Assembly: GCF_020404765.1 (NCBI RefSeq) | Contig: NZ_JAIVEM010000141.1 | Location: 32,492-96,491 of the forward strand | Direction: 5' to 3' | DNA length: 64,000 bases | Source: Paenibacillus sp. BJ-4 | GTDB taxonomy: Bacteria; Bacillota; Bacilli; Paenibacillales; Paenibacillaceae | The notes under the pieces: model-generated | What the model saw: the letters and a program-made list of their open reading frames with translations, nothing else | The model's database searches: none | Told to the model about the DNA's origin: nothing | Program-made: the position numbers and the translations under genes | Part shown: piece by piece, positions 16,800-25,173 of the stretch | How the letters are laid out: every line of letters begins with the position of its first letter | Numbering within the stretch: the stretch's first letter is position 1

Positions 16800-17684
16800 A
16801 TGGAAAAGAAACAGGATCGGCTTATTCGCGGAACAGCCATGGATGGAAGGGTTAGAGCTTTTGCTGTTCGTACAACACAGTTGGTAGAGGAATTGCGGAG
16901 AAGACATGATACGTATCCTACTGCTACCGCTGCTTTGGGACGTACGCTCACAGCGGGTGCCATTATGGGCTCTATGCTAAAAGGCAAAGAGCGACTGACT
17001 ATCCAAGTTAAAGGTAACGGGCCGATTGGGCAAATCATCGTGGATGCCAATGCTGTAGGTGAGGTGCGAGGCTATGTTGCCGAACCGCATGTACATTTGC
17101 CGAGCAACAGCATGGGTAAGCTGGATGTAGCAGGTGCCGTCGGTACAGAAGGCTTTATTCATATCATTAAGGATTTGGGATTAAAAGAACCTTATCGCGG
17201 TAGTATTCCGATTATTTCCGGTGAATTGGGTGAAGACTTCACCTATTATTTTGCCAAATCAGAGCAGACACCATCGGCGGTGGGCTTAGGTGTGTTGGTG
17301 GATACCGATAACTCCGTTATTGTGGCAGGCGGGTTCATTATTCAGTTGCTTCCCGGCTTGAATGATGACGAGATTACAGCCATTGAAAATGCGGTCGGCT
17401 CACTTCCACCGGTTACAGCTCTGCTGGATCAAGGACTGGAGCTTGATGAAATGCTGCGCTGGATGCTGCCGGACGTTCGGGTTCTCGACGAGACGGATAT
17501 TCATTTTCAATGTGAATGCTCACGGGAACGTGTGGAAAAAACCTTGGTCAGCTTGGGAGAAAGTGAATTGACACAGTTAATTGAGGAAGAGGGACAAGCC
17601 GAAGTTGTGTGCCACTTCTGTAATGAGGCTTATCAGTTTAATAAGGACGATTTGCAAAATCTGTTAAATCAGGCCAAAGCCTAA
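16800..17684 (+). CDS. hslO: Redox-regulated chaperone Hsp33
   Basis: A 294-residue holding chaperone activated by oxidation. The C-terminal zinc switch is intact: C-x-C at residues 238 and 240 (QCECSRERV) and C-x-x-C at 271 and 274 (VCHFCNEAY). The N-terminal domain starts with the typical DRLIRGTAMDGRVRAFAV. GGGAGGAT lies just upstream of ATG 16800. The position between coaX and yacD matches B. subtilis. Confidence 0.96.
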   Translation: MEKKQDRLIRGTAMDGRVRAFAVRTTQLVEELRRRHDTYPTATAALGRTLTAGAIMGSMLKGKERLTIQVKGNGPIGQIIVDANAVGEVRGYVAEPHVHLPSNSMGKLDVAGAVGTEGFIHIIKDLGLKEPYRGSIPIISGELGEDFTYYFAKSEQTPSAVGLGVLVDTDNSVIVAGGFIIQLLPGLNDDEITAIENAVGSLPPVTALLDQGLELDEMLRWMLPDVRVLDETDIHFQCECSRERVEKTLVSLGESELTQLIEEEGQAEVVCHFCNEAYQFNKDDLQNLLNQAKA

Positions 17685-17704
17685 CCGGATAGGCGGTGCG
17701 AGCG

Positions 17705-18649
17705 ATGACTACACGGGAGAAAGGATTATGGACGGCTGTCATTATCCTGACCGTTAGCGTCACCGCCTTGGGTGGTCTGATCATGCTTCGGGGGCTGGTA
17801 AAGCCGGGTGATATAAGCAAGGATGACGGCGATCATACTGTGGCGGAGATCGGTCAGGAAGGCATATCGGAGGAACAGTGGGTTGTAGAACTGAAGAAGC
17901 GATACGGAGCCAATACGCTGTTGCAAATGTTGAATCGTAAAGTCGTGCAAGCTGAAACCAAGCGCCTTGGTATTAAGGTCACCCAAGAGGATCTACAGCA
18001 GGTGCTGGAGCAGGACAGTCAAGGGTATGCTTCATCTCAAGCCTATTTTGAGGAAATGCAGCAGCAGCTTGGTCTAGGTCCGGTTGATTTGCGGAATGAA
18101 GCGGAATACCGGATTGGCTTGGAGAAAATAGCCACGCAGGGTATTCAAATTCAGGAAGCGGAGATTGATGAGTATTGGAAGCAGCATCCCGAGCAATTTG
18201 CTGCGGGTAAGCAGATCAAACTGGCAGCCCTTTATGTGTCTAAAGCCGAGGAAGCAGAGGCGTTACTCGAACGGGTCAAACAAGGGGAAAGGTTTGATGC
18301 ACTGGTTCAAGAGCTTTCAGATCAGCCCTTTGGGAAGAATATCAGCGGACAGCTGGGATGGGTGGATGAGTATGATCCATTTCAACCGGAGACGATTATG
18401 AAGGCAGCGAGAGAACTAAGCTCTGGGGATGTTGCGGGTCCCATCTCTGTTGACGATGGTTATGCCGTGATCTACGTACAGGATATCCGCCTGAAAGCTT
18501 CTCCAGACAAGCAACAGATTCGGCAGCAAATCCGTCGATCTCTTGCGCTTGCTCAGGCGGCTCCTTTGGAAGAGGTCGAGAAAAGCCTGCGTGATAAGTA
18601 TGGAGCGCGTATTTTATCCGATAAAGATATGCCCTCTGCTTCTCTATAA
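17705..18649 (+). CDS. yacD: Peptidyl-prolyl cis-trans isomerase, parvulin type (YacD/PrsA-like)
   Basis: A 314-residue membrane-anchored protein. It has one N-terminal hydrophobic segment (about residues 7-28), a SurA-like helical region (about 45-145), and a rotamase/parvulin domain with IKLAALYVSK, SDQPFGKNISGQLGW and ISVDDGYAVIYVQD. It is probably exported or anchored and helps fold proteins outside the membrane. No lipobox Cys follows the hydrophobic segment, unlike PrsA. The start is ATG 17705 with AGGCGGTG upstream; GTG 17696 is an alternative. Order hslO-yacD-cysK matches B. subtilis. Confidence 0.85.
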   Translation: MTTREKGLWTAVIILTVSVTALGGLIMLRGLVKPGDISKDDGDHTVAEIGQEGISEEQWVVELKKRYGANTLLQMLNRKVVQAETKRLGIKVTQEDLQQVLEQDSQGYASSQAYFEEMQQQLGLGPVDLRNEAEYRIGLEKIATQGIQIQEAEIDEYWKQHPEQFAAGKQIKLAALYVSKAEEAEALLERVKQGERFDALVQELSDQPFGKNISGQLGWVDEYDPFQPETIMKAARELSSGDVAGPISVDDGYAVIYVQDIRLKASPDKQQIRQQIRRSLALAQAAPLEEVEKSLRDKYGARILSDKDMPSASL

Positions 18650-18679
18650 GTATGGCAAGAAGTTTTTGGATTGAGGAAG

Positions 18680-18719
18680 CACGGTGCTGAAGACGCGGGT
18701 CAGCAGCATCGTGTTTTTA
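18680..18719 (+). terminator. Probable terminator after yacD
   Basis: CACG-gTGCTGA pairs with TCAGCA-gcat-CGTG with a small bulge and is followed by TTTTTATCG. Confidence 0.5.
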
Positions 18720-18728
18720 TCGCTTGTA

Positions 18729-18757
18729 TTGACATTGGAATTGAAGATTGTTATGAT
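18729..18757 (+). promoter_or_regulatory. Sigma-A promoter for cysK
   Basis: Consensus TTGACA (18729-18734), 17-bp spacer, TATGAT (18752-18757). It leaves a leader of about 110 nt. Confidence 0.85.
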
Positions 18758-18776
18758 TAGCGTATAAAACCAACTA

Positions 18777-18801
18777 TTTTTATCGGAAATTAAATGAGTA
18801 G
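18777..18801 (+). promoter_or_regulatory. Possible CymR-type operator in cysK leader
   Basis: An AT-rich stretch containing TTATCGGAAATTAAATG lies just downstream of the cysK promoter, where a CymR repressor site is expected for cysteine-regulated cysK genes. The match to the CymR consensus is from memory and only approximate. Confidence 0.3.
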
Positions 18802-18876
18802 CATAAAAGCAAGAATGATCTACAAATGTGATTTCGTAATTTTTAATATAACATCACAGTCAGGGAGGAACTTATT

Positions 18877-19815
18877 ATGGCTAAAGTCGTTAATAACATT
18901 ACCGAACTTATTGGGGAAACTCCCCTTGTTCGCCTGAATCGGATCGTACCGGAAGATAGTGCTGAAATTTATTTGAAACTTGAATATCAAAACCCTGGCT
19001 CCAGTGTAAAAGACCGTATTGCCATTAGTATGGTAGAGGAAGCTGAACGTGAAGGGCTGCTTAAACCAGGTGGTACAATTATTGAAGCAACTAGCGGTAA
19101 TACAGGAATCGGTTTAGCTATGGTTGCTGCTGCGAAGGGCTACAAGGCAGTAATCGTTATGCCAGAAACGATGAGTATAGAACGCCGTAACCTGCTGCGT
19201 GCTTACGGAGCTGATCTTGTGTTGACACCTGGATCGGAAGGCATGAACGGTTCCGTTAAGAAAATGGAAGAGCTGCTGAGTGAAAATCCGGATTATTTTG
19301 CTGCAGAGCAGTTCAAAAATAAAGCTAACATTAAAATTCACCGTGAAACGACGGGTCCTGAGATTGTGGAAGCGATTCGTTCCATCGGCGGAACTTTGGA
19401 TGCTTTTGTAGCAGGCGTGGGTACAGGCGGAACTATCTCTGGTGCCGGAGAAGTGCTTAAGAAAGAATTCCCCGAAATTAAAATTGTCGCTGTAGAGCCG
19501 GCTTCTTCTCCATTATTAGCTGGCGGTAAGCCAGGGCCCCACAAAATTCAGGGACTGGGTGCCAACTTTATTCCTGAAATTTTGAACCGTGATATCTATG
19601 ATGAAATTATTCATGTAGAAAACGATGAAGCTTTCGAGGTAGCGCGTAAAGTAGCCAAGGAAGAAGGCATTTTGTCGGGTATTTCCTCCGGTGCGGCTGT
19701 TCACGCGGCTTTGAAGCTGGCTAAGCAATTGGGCAAGGGTAAACGAATTGTTGTCATTATTCCAAGTAATGGCGAACGTTACCTGAGTACACCACTATAC
19801 AATTTCGAGCTGTAA
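18877..19815 (+). CDS. cysK: Cysteine synthase (O-acetylserine sulfhydrylase)
   Basis: A 312-residue PLP enzyme making L-cysteine from O-acetylserine and sulfide. The PLP lysine lies in NPGSSVKDRIA (K45). The substrate loop TSGNTG, the glycine-rich phosphate cup GTGGTISG and SSGAAVHAAL are all present. Length is usual for CysK and shorter than CysM or cystathionine beta-synthase fusions. It stands alone between a strong promoter and a terminator. Confidence 0.97.
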   Translation: MAKVVNNITELIGETPLVRLNRIVPEDSAEIYLKLEYQNPGSSVKDRIAISMVEEAEREGLLKPGGTIIEATSGNTGIGLAMVAAAKGYKAVIVMPETMSIERRNLLRAYGADLVLTPGSEGMNGSVKKMEELLSENPDYFAAEQFKNKANIKIHRETTGPEIVEAIRSIGGTLDAFVAGVGTGGTISGAGEVLKKEFPEIKIVAVEPASSPLLAGGKPGPHKIQGLGANFIPEILNRDIYDEIIHVENDEAFEVARKVAKEEGILSGISSGAAVHAALKLAKQLGKGKRIVVIIPSNGERYLSTPLYNFEL

Positions 19816-19845
19816 TTATGTCGTAATTGTGTATACTATATGTAA

Positions 19846-19890
19846 GGAATCCCTCATTTCCCTGTTGCCAGGGGATGGGGGTTTCTTTTT
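19846..19890 (+). terminator. Rho-independent terminator after cysK
   Basis: GAATCCCTCATTTCCCTG pairs imperfectly with CAGGGGATGGGGGTTTC across a TTGC loop, followed by T5. Confidence 0.8.
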
Positions 19891-19940
19891 AAGGAGAATA
19901 CAGACTTTTCGCAAAGAAATGGAAGGGGAAGCGCACACGG

Positions 19941-21506
19941 ATGAAATCGACAGCTAGAGTGACGGCCGCGCAGTGGCAGGTTTGGCAGGAGGAGGGCTGG
20001 AGTATACTTCCTTATATTGCTGAGTATCAGTTACCCGTGGGCGGTTTACCGTTATCATGGCGAAAGGCATGGGAGGATTCATCGCCTTATGCCTTCTTGC
20101 TGGAGAGCGGTAAAGGCGGGAGATACACCTATCTGGGCTTAAATCCGGTTGCCTTATTGGAAGGCAAGGGAGAACATGCAGTTTGGACGGATCTACAAAA
20201 TGGGGAGCATGGTGATATATATGGTCAACCTCTGACCGTTATGAACGACTGGATTGCCCCCTACCGTGCGCCGCATGTACCTGGCCTGCCTTTTTTCACT
20301 GGAGGATTTGCGGGTTATCTGGGCTACGATGTAGCTCGCTCGCTGGAGCGTTTGCCCATTCAGGCTGCAGATGATACAGACATACCTGATTATGTATGGA
20401 TGCGAGTAAATGAGCTGTGGATTTATGATCACGAAAAATCGTGTGTATATTGTGCTGTTCATGCTGCGCTGGCTGAGCCCAAAAACATACTTTCCGAGCT
20501 TTATGCGGAAGCTGTCCGGCGGGCAGAACGGATGTTGATTCAGTGGAAGAAAATCATGGATGGCGGAGAGACCGATCCAGCGTATTCTCGGCGCTGTACA
20601 AGGCTTGCCGAAGCCGAGTCGTTGACTGTTCATCATGAATCTGAAGGTTGGGAAGCAGCATTCGACCAGACCGATTTTGAGCATGCTGTGAAACGTGTAC
20701 AGGAATATATCGCACAGGGTGACGTATTTCAGGTGAACCTGTCGATTCGCCAGCAACGTACGCTTGCAGCCCGCCCAGAGGATATATATGAATGGCTGCG
20801 TCTGTTGAATCCTTCTCCTTATATGGGAATGCTGCGTACGCCGGATTTACAGATCGTCAGTGGCTCGCCGGAGCTGCTGGTGAAGCTTGAGGAAGGATGT
20901 GTCAGCGCACGACCTATTGCGGGCACGAGAAGAAGGGGGCTGACACCGGATGAGGACGCCGCTATGGCTGCCGAGCTTCTCTCGAGTGAAAAAGAACGTG
21001 CCGAGCACATTATGCTCGTTGATCTGGAACGTAACGATATCGGCCGGATTGCCGAATATGGCTCGGTCCATGTGCCTGAGCTGCTGACTGTCGAATATTA
21101 TTCGCATGTAATGCACCTGGTTTCCCAGGTCGAGGGAAAATTAGCCCCCGGTCGCACGGCCATAGATGTGATTGCCGCTACCTTCCCAGGCGGAACTATT
21201 ACCGGCGCACCCAAGGTGCGCACGATGGAAATCATTGAAGAATTAGAGCCTGTCCGGCGAGGTCCTTATACAGGTTCTCTTGGATGGATTGACTATAACG
21301 GTAATATGGAATTAAATATTATAATAAGAACACTAGCTGTCAAAGGCAGCACTGCCTATTTACAGACAGGTGCGGGGATCGTTATTGATTCAGACCCGTA
21401 CAGGGAATATCGGGAATGTCGGAACAAGGCCAGAGCTGTCATGAAGGCGGTACAATGTGGTGAAGAAGAAGCTGCTTTGAACAGGAGCGGTATCATAGGA
21501 GGGTGA
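19941..21506 (+). CDS. pabB: Aminodeoxychorismate synthase component I
   Basis: A 521-residue chorismate-utilising enzyme that, with PabA, makes 4-amino-4-deoxychorismate for p-aminobenzoate. Family motifs are ARPIAGTRRRG, MLVDLERNDIG, TFPGGTITGAPK and GSLGWIDYNGNMELNI. TrpE shares this fold, but the following pabA-pabC-folP genes place it in the folate pathway. GGAAGGGGAAG lies just upstream of ATG 19941. First gene of the folate operon. Confidence 0.93.
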   Translation: MKSTARVTAAQWQVWQEEGWSILPYIAEYQLPVGGLPLSWRKAWEDSSPYAFLLESGKGGRYTYLGLNPVALLEGKGEHAVWTDLQNGEHGDIYGQPLTVMNDWIAPYRAPHVPGLPFFTGGFAGYLGYDVARSLERLPIQAADDTDIPDYVWMRVNELWIYDHEKSCVYCAVHAALAEPKNILSELYAEAVRRAERMLIQWKKIMDGGETDPAYSRRCTRLAEAESLTVHHESEGWEAAFDQTDFEHAVKRVQEYIAQGDVFQVNLSIRQQRTLAARPEDIYEWLRLLNPSPYMGMLRTPDLQIVSGSPELLVKLEEGCVSARPIAGTRRRGLTPDEDAAMAAELLSSEKERAEHIMLVDLERNDIGRIAEYGSVHVPELLTVEYYSHVMHLVSQVEGKLAPGRTAIDVIAATFPGGTITGAPKVRTMEIIEELEPVRRGPYTGSLGWIDYNGNMELNIIIRTLAVKGSTAYLQTGAGIVIDSDPYREYRECRNKARAVMKAVQCGEEEAALNRSGIIGG

Positions 21507-21511
21507 GTCGT

Positions 21512-22087
21512 ATGATTTTGGTGATTGATAATTATGATTCGTTTACGTACAATCTTGTTCAATATTTGGGTGAGCTTGGCGAAGAAGTAACCGTAAAGCG
21601 GAACGATGAGATTGATGTGAAAGGCATAGAAGAGCTGGCACCAGAGCATATTTTGATCTCGCCGGGCCCCTGCACGCCGAACGAGGCGGGGATATCGTTG
21701 GATGTGATCGGTCATTTTAAAGGTCGTATCCCGATCTTTGGCGTCTGTCTCGGTCACCAGGCCATCGGACAGGCTTTTGGCGGTAAGGTTATCCGGGCTG
21801 AACGGCTCATGCACGGTAAAACATCACCGATTCTCCATCACAATACGTCGGTATTCGAAGGCTTGCCATCACCGTTCACAGCGACCCGGTATCATTCGCT
21901 GCTGGTGGAGCGTGAGAGCCTGCCTGAATGTCTGGAGATTACCGCTGAAACTGCAGAGGGTGAAATTATGGGTTTGCGGCATAAAGAATTCGCCGTAGAA
22001 GGAGTCCAGTTCCATCCCGAATCCATTATTACCGACTACGGGCATCAACTGCTGCGCAATTTCCTAAAACGCAAGGTAGGCGTCTGA
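21512..22087 (+). CDS. pabA: Aminodeoxychorismate/anthranilate synthase glutamine amidotransferase
   Basis: A 191-residue class I glutamine amidotransferase that delivers ammonia to PabB. The nucleophile is C79 in GVCLGHQAIG, with the His/Glu pair in FHPESI near the end. In B. subtilis the single PabA also serves TrpE, and the same may hold here. AGGAGGG directly precedes ATG 21512; the in-frame GTG at 21503 lies inside the ribosome site and is rejected. Confidence 0.94.
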   Translation: MILVIDNYDSFTYNLVQYLGELGEEVTVKRNDEIDVKGIEELAPEHILISPGPCTPNEAGISLDVIGHFKGRIPIFGVCLGHQAIGQAFGGKVIRAERLMHGKTSPILHHNTSVFEGLPSPFTATRYHSLLVERESLPECLEITAETAEGEIMGLRHKEFAVEGVQFHPESIITDYGHQLLRNFLKRKVGV

Positions 22088-22090
22088 TTC

Positions 22091-22987
22091 ATGAAATATA
22101 TCGGAGTCAACGGCGTCCTCACGGAAGCCGCAAAAGCCGTGATTCACGTTAGTGATCACGGTTTTTTATACGGCATGGGCTTGTTTGAAACGTTTCGCAC
22201 CTACAAAGGTGTTCCATTCCTGCTGGATCGGCATCTGCATAGACTGGCAGAAGGCTGCCGCATGCTCGGCATTCCTTTTCAACCGGACGAGGAGCGGCTT
22301 ACGGGACATATCCAAGGTCTAATGGTGGCAAATGGACTGGACGAGGCCTATATCCGCTACACCGTGTCAGCGGGGGAAGAGGTGCTAGGCTTGCCATCCG
22401 GTGATTACACGCGGCCCAACCATATTTTGTTCGTCAAGCCGCTGCCCTCGACAAATACACAGGCCGGGGAACCGACTTCCCCATCGGCGCTTCAGTTGTT
22501 GCGAACCCCAAGGAACACTCCAGAGGGTGAGATTCGCTTAAAATCACTCCATTATATGAACAATATTCTTGCGAAGCGGGAGCTTCAGCAGTACACCGCT
22601 GCTGTCCAGCATAAGGCCGAAGGGATGATGCTTACGGCAAATGGTTTTCTGGCAGAGGGAATGGTCAGCAACCTGTTCTTTGTACGACAGGATACGTTGT
22701 ATACGCCTGACTTGTCTACGGGAATTCTGCCAGGCATTACGCGTGAGTTCGTTTTGGAGCTCGCTCAATTGCGAGGCATTCCCTATGAGCAAGGCTTGTA
22801 CCGTTGGGACGAGCTGCAGCAGGCTGATGAAATTTTTATGACCAACTCCATACAAGAAATACGTCCTGTCCATCTGCTGCTGGAGCCGGACGGAGGGATA
22901 CATCACATATCGGATTCCTTGGCACCGACCGGGCCCATAACAGCCTTGCTGTTGCACGACTATAGACAGAAAGCAGGGATCAAGTGA
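22091..22987 (+). CDS. pabC: Aminodeoxychorismate lyase
   Basis: A 298-residue PLP fold-type IV enzyme releasing pyruvate from aminodeoxychorismate to give p-aminobenzoate. It has SDHGFLYGMGLFETFRTY near the N-terminus, the PLP lysine in IRLKSLHYMNNILAKRE, and MTNSIQEIRPV near the C-terminus. The same fold includes D-amino acid and branched-chain transaminases, so function is settled by position between pabA and folP. Its stop overlaps the folP start. Confidence 0.92.
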   Translation: MKYIGVNGVLTEAAKAVIHVSDHGFLYGMGLFETFRTYKGVPFLLDRHLHRLAEGCRMLGIPFQPDEERLTGHIQGLMVANGLDEAYIRYTVSAGEEVLGLPSGDYTRPNHILFVKPLPSTNTQAGEPTSPSALQLLRTPRNTPEGEIRLKSLHYMNNILAKRELQQYTAAVQHKAEGMMLTANGFLAEGMVSNLFFVRQDTLYTPDLSTGILPGITREFVLELAQLRGIPYEQGLYRWDELQQADEIFMTNSIQEIRPVHLLLEPDGGIHHISDSLAPTGPITALLLHDYRQKAGIK

Positions 22988-23850
22988 ATATACCAACTCT
23001 TTATCAACGCAGCTATCGAATGGGGAACGCCGAGCTTACGCTCGGACATGCCACACAGATCATGGGTATACTGAATGTAACCCCGGATTCATTTTCCGAT
23101 GGGGGGTTACATTATAATCCAGAACTGGCTGTTTTACATGCCTTGAAGCTGGTGGAAGATGGAGCCGATATTATTGATATTGGTGGAGAATCTACACGCC
23201 CGGGTCATGAACCGGTAGGTGTGAACGAGGAGCTGGCTCGGGTCATTCCGGTTATCCAGGCGATCCATCGTATCGCACCGCATATTCCGTTATCGGTGGA
23301 TACTTACAAAGCCGAGGTGGCACGGCAGGCACTTGAAGCGGGCGCACATATCATTAATGATGTGTGGGGTTTTAAGGCAGACCCCGACATGGCGCGTGTG
23401 GCTGCACAATTCGATTGTCCAGTTATTTTGATGCATAATCGTCATGATCGTAACTATAGCGATTTGGTATCTGATATGTTATCCGATTTAAAAGAAAGCA
23501 TCAGCTTGGCACTGGATGCAGGTGTACGAAAGGAACAGATTATTTTAGACCCAGGCATCGGTTTTGCCAAGGATTACGATGAAAACATTCATGCTATGAC
23601 TTCTCTCGATACGTTGAGTCAGCTAGGCTTTCCGCTGTTATTGGCTACGTCGCGCAAAAGATTTATCCGTACAGCACTGGATTTGCCTGTGGATGATGTG
23701 GTGGAGGGTACAGCGGCTACGGTAGCCTTTGGTATTGCTCAAGGGTGCCAGATTGTGCGTGTACACGATGTGGCACAAATCAAGCGCACGGTACGTATGT
23801 GTGACGCGATGGTGTACGGGTCTAGAAATACACTGAGTTATGGTGGGTAA
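22984..23850 (+). CDS. folP: Dihydropteroate synthase
   Basis: A 288-residue enzyme that joins p-aminobenzoate to the pterin pyrophosphate; the sulfonamide target. Signature loops are ILNVTPDSFSDGG, DIGGESTRPGHEPV and ILDPGIGFAKDYDEN, with the C-terminal RVHDV. It begins with GTG at 22984 overlapping the pabC stop (GTGA). Confidence 0.95.
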   Translation: MNIPTLYQRSYRMGNAELTLGHATQIMGILNVTPDSFSDGGLHYNPELAVLHALKLVEDGADIIDIGGESTRPGHEPVGVNEELARVIPVIQAIHRIAPHIPLSVDTYKAEVARQALEAGAHIINDVWGFKADPDMARVAAQFDCPVILMHNRHDRNYSDLVSDMLSDLKESISLALDAGVRKEQIILDPGIGFAKDYDENIHAMTSLDTLSQLGFPLLLATSRKRFIRTALDLPVDDVVEGTAATVAFGIAQGCQIVRVHDVAQIKRTVRMCDAMVYGSRNTLSYGG

Positions 23851-23887
23851 AGCCCGCTTCATGAATGCTTTGATCCTGCGATCGCTG

Positions 23888-23943
23888 TTGCAACGGGATT
23901 CTTTGGATTATCAAACCATGTAGAGGTAAGAATCCCGTTGCAA
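23888..23943. repeat. Perfect 16-bp inverted repeat between folP and folB
   Basis: TTGCAACGGGATTCTT (23888-23903) and AAGAATCCCGTTGCAA (23928-23943) are exact reverse complements with a 24-nt gap. No U-run follows. The following bases CTTCTTCGGATTCAAATCC echo the left half in direct orientation, giving the look of a dispersed intergenic repeat. The gap between folP and folB is 205 bases and holds no other feature. Confidence 0.7.
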
Positions 23944-24055
23944 AGGCGAACGCTCCGCTTCTTCGGATTCAAATCCTTCATTACGCTACTACCAGCATAA
24001 AGTCACTGTATTTTCAGAAAAAAATCAAATAAAAAAACAGGGGGCCTACCCACGA

Positions 24056-24418
24056 ATGGATAAAATGGTTTTGCATCGTATGGAGTATTACGGATATCAC
24101 GGCGTTTTTCCCGAGGAACGCAAGCTGGGACAGCGTTTCTACATTGATTTGGAATTGGAGCTTGATCTGCGTGAGGCGGGCGAGCAGGACGCATTGGACA
24201 AAACGGTTAATTACGCTGAGGTGCATTACACCGTTAAAGATATTGTAGAAAAGGAATCTTACCAATTGATTGAAGCTTTAGGCGAACGTATTGCATCTTC
24301 CTTACTGGACACTTATACTAGTGTAAATGCATTGACTGTCAAAGTCACAAAGCCGCATCCGCCGTTTGATATTCATTTTGGAGGCGTGACGGTTGAGCTT
24401 TATCGCGCAAGAAAGTAG
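24056..24418 (+). CDS. folB: Dihydroneopterin aldolase
   Basis: A 120-residue enzyme converting dihydroneopterin to hydroxymethyl-dihydropterin. Family residues are visible: MEYYGYHGVFPEERKLGQRF at the N-terminus, the catalytic-face Glu in YHGVFPEE, TVNYAEV, and KPHPPFDIHFGGV near the end. Typical length. A 205-base gap with an inverted repeat separates it from folP. Confidence 0.94.
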   Translation: MDKMVLHRMEYYGYHGVFPEERKLGQRFYIDLELELDLREAGEQDALDKTVNYAEVHYTVKDIVEKESYQLIEALGERIASSLLDTYTSVNALTVKVTKPHPPFDIHFGGVTVELYRARK

Positions 24419-24426
24419 GAACGTAC

Positions 24427-24984
24427 ATGAACGCACATTCGACCTCTGAGGCATCAGAGGCTTATATTGCTTTAGGGGCTAATTTGGGGGAGCGTGAGCT
24501 TACCCTGTATGAAGCCATCACGGCGCTGGACGAACATCCGAGTATACGGGTGCTGCGTTGCTCCAGCCTGTACGAAACAGAGCCTGTCGGGTATCTGGAT
24601 CAGCCTTCTTTTTTGAATATGACGGCAGCCGTATCTACAACACTCACTCCCGAGGAGCTTCTGGCTTTTATGCTGGAGGTGGAGAGTCGTCTGGGTAGAG
24701 TAAGGCATATTCCTAACGGTCCGCGCACGATTGATCTGGATCTGTTATGGATGGAAGCCGCGCGGCTGGCTACACCGGATTTGGAGCTTCCTCATCCCCG
24801 CATGTTGGAGCGTGCTTTTGTGCTTGTGCCATTGGCTGACATCGTTCCGAATCAAGATCCATCCGGTCTGTACAGTATCGTGCATACTGCATTGAATTCA
24901 TTGGATGGAAAGGATGGCATACAGTTTTGGAAAACATGCAGCTGGCGCAACGGCTCCGCGCCTTCCGAAAGCTTAAAGGAATAA
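24427..24984 (+). CDS. folK: 2-amino-4-hydroxy-6-hydroxymethyldihydropteridine pyrophosphokinase
   Basis: A 185-residue HPPK that pyrophosphorylates the pterin. It shows YIALGANLGERE, SSLYETEPVGY, LGRVRHIPNGPRTIDLDLL and LPHPRMLERAFVLVPLADI. It starts eight bases after folB. Its last 58 bases overlap the small XRE-family gene in another frame. Confidence 0.95.
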   Translation: MNAHSTSEASEAYIALGANLGERELTLYEAITALDEHPSIRVLRCSSLYETEPVGYLDQPSFLNMTAAVSTTLTPEELLAFMLEVESRLGRVRHIPNGPRTIDLDLLWMEAARLATPDLELPHPRMLERAFVLVPLADIVPNQDPSGLYSIVHTALNSLDGKDGIQFWKTCSWRNGSAPSESLKE

Positions 24985-25127
24985 CACAGCAGGAGTTGGC
25001 TAAACGAACCGGTATATCCTTGGCCGTATTGGGTGCTATGGAGCGGGGTAATCGTACAATAGAGCCTGACATGCTGAGCATTATTGCCCGAACCCTAGAA
25101 ATTGAAGTCCGGGAACTGACGGAATAA
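24927..25127 (+). CDS. yazB: Small XRE-family helix-turn-helix protein (YazB-like)
   Basis: A 66-residue protein made of a single Cro/C1-type helix-turn-helix: LRAFRKLKGITQQELAKRTG, then ISLAVLGAMERGNR and LSIIARTLEIEVRELTE. B. subtilis has the same kind of short gene, yazB, between folK and dusB, so this is a conserved operon member of unknown role. The start is uncertain: TTG 24927 or ATG 24936, neither with a clear ribosome site, which suggests coupling to folK translation. Confidence 0.8.
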   Translation: MENMQLAQRLRAFRKLKGITQQELAKRTGISLAVLGAMERGNRTIEPDMLSIIARTLEIEVRELTE

Positions 25128-25173
25128 CGATAAGTGAACGATATATAAAGAAGGAATAAAGGAGTGAAGGAAA

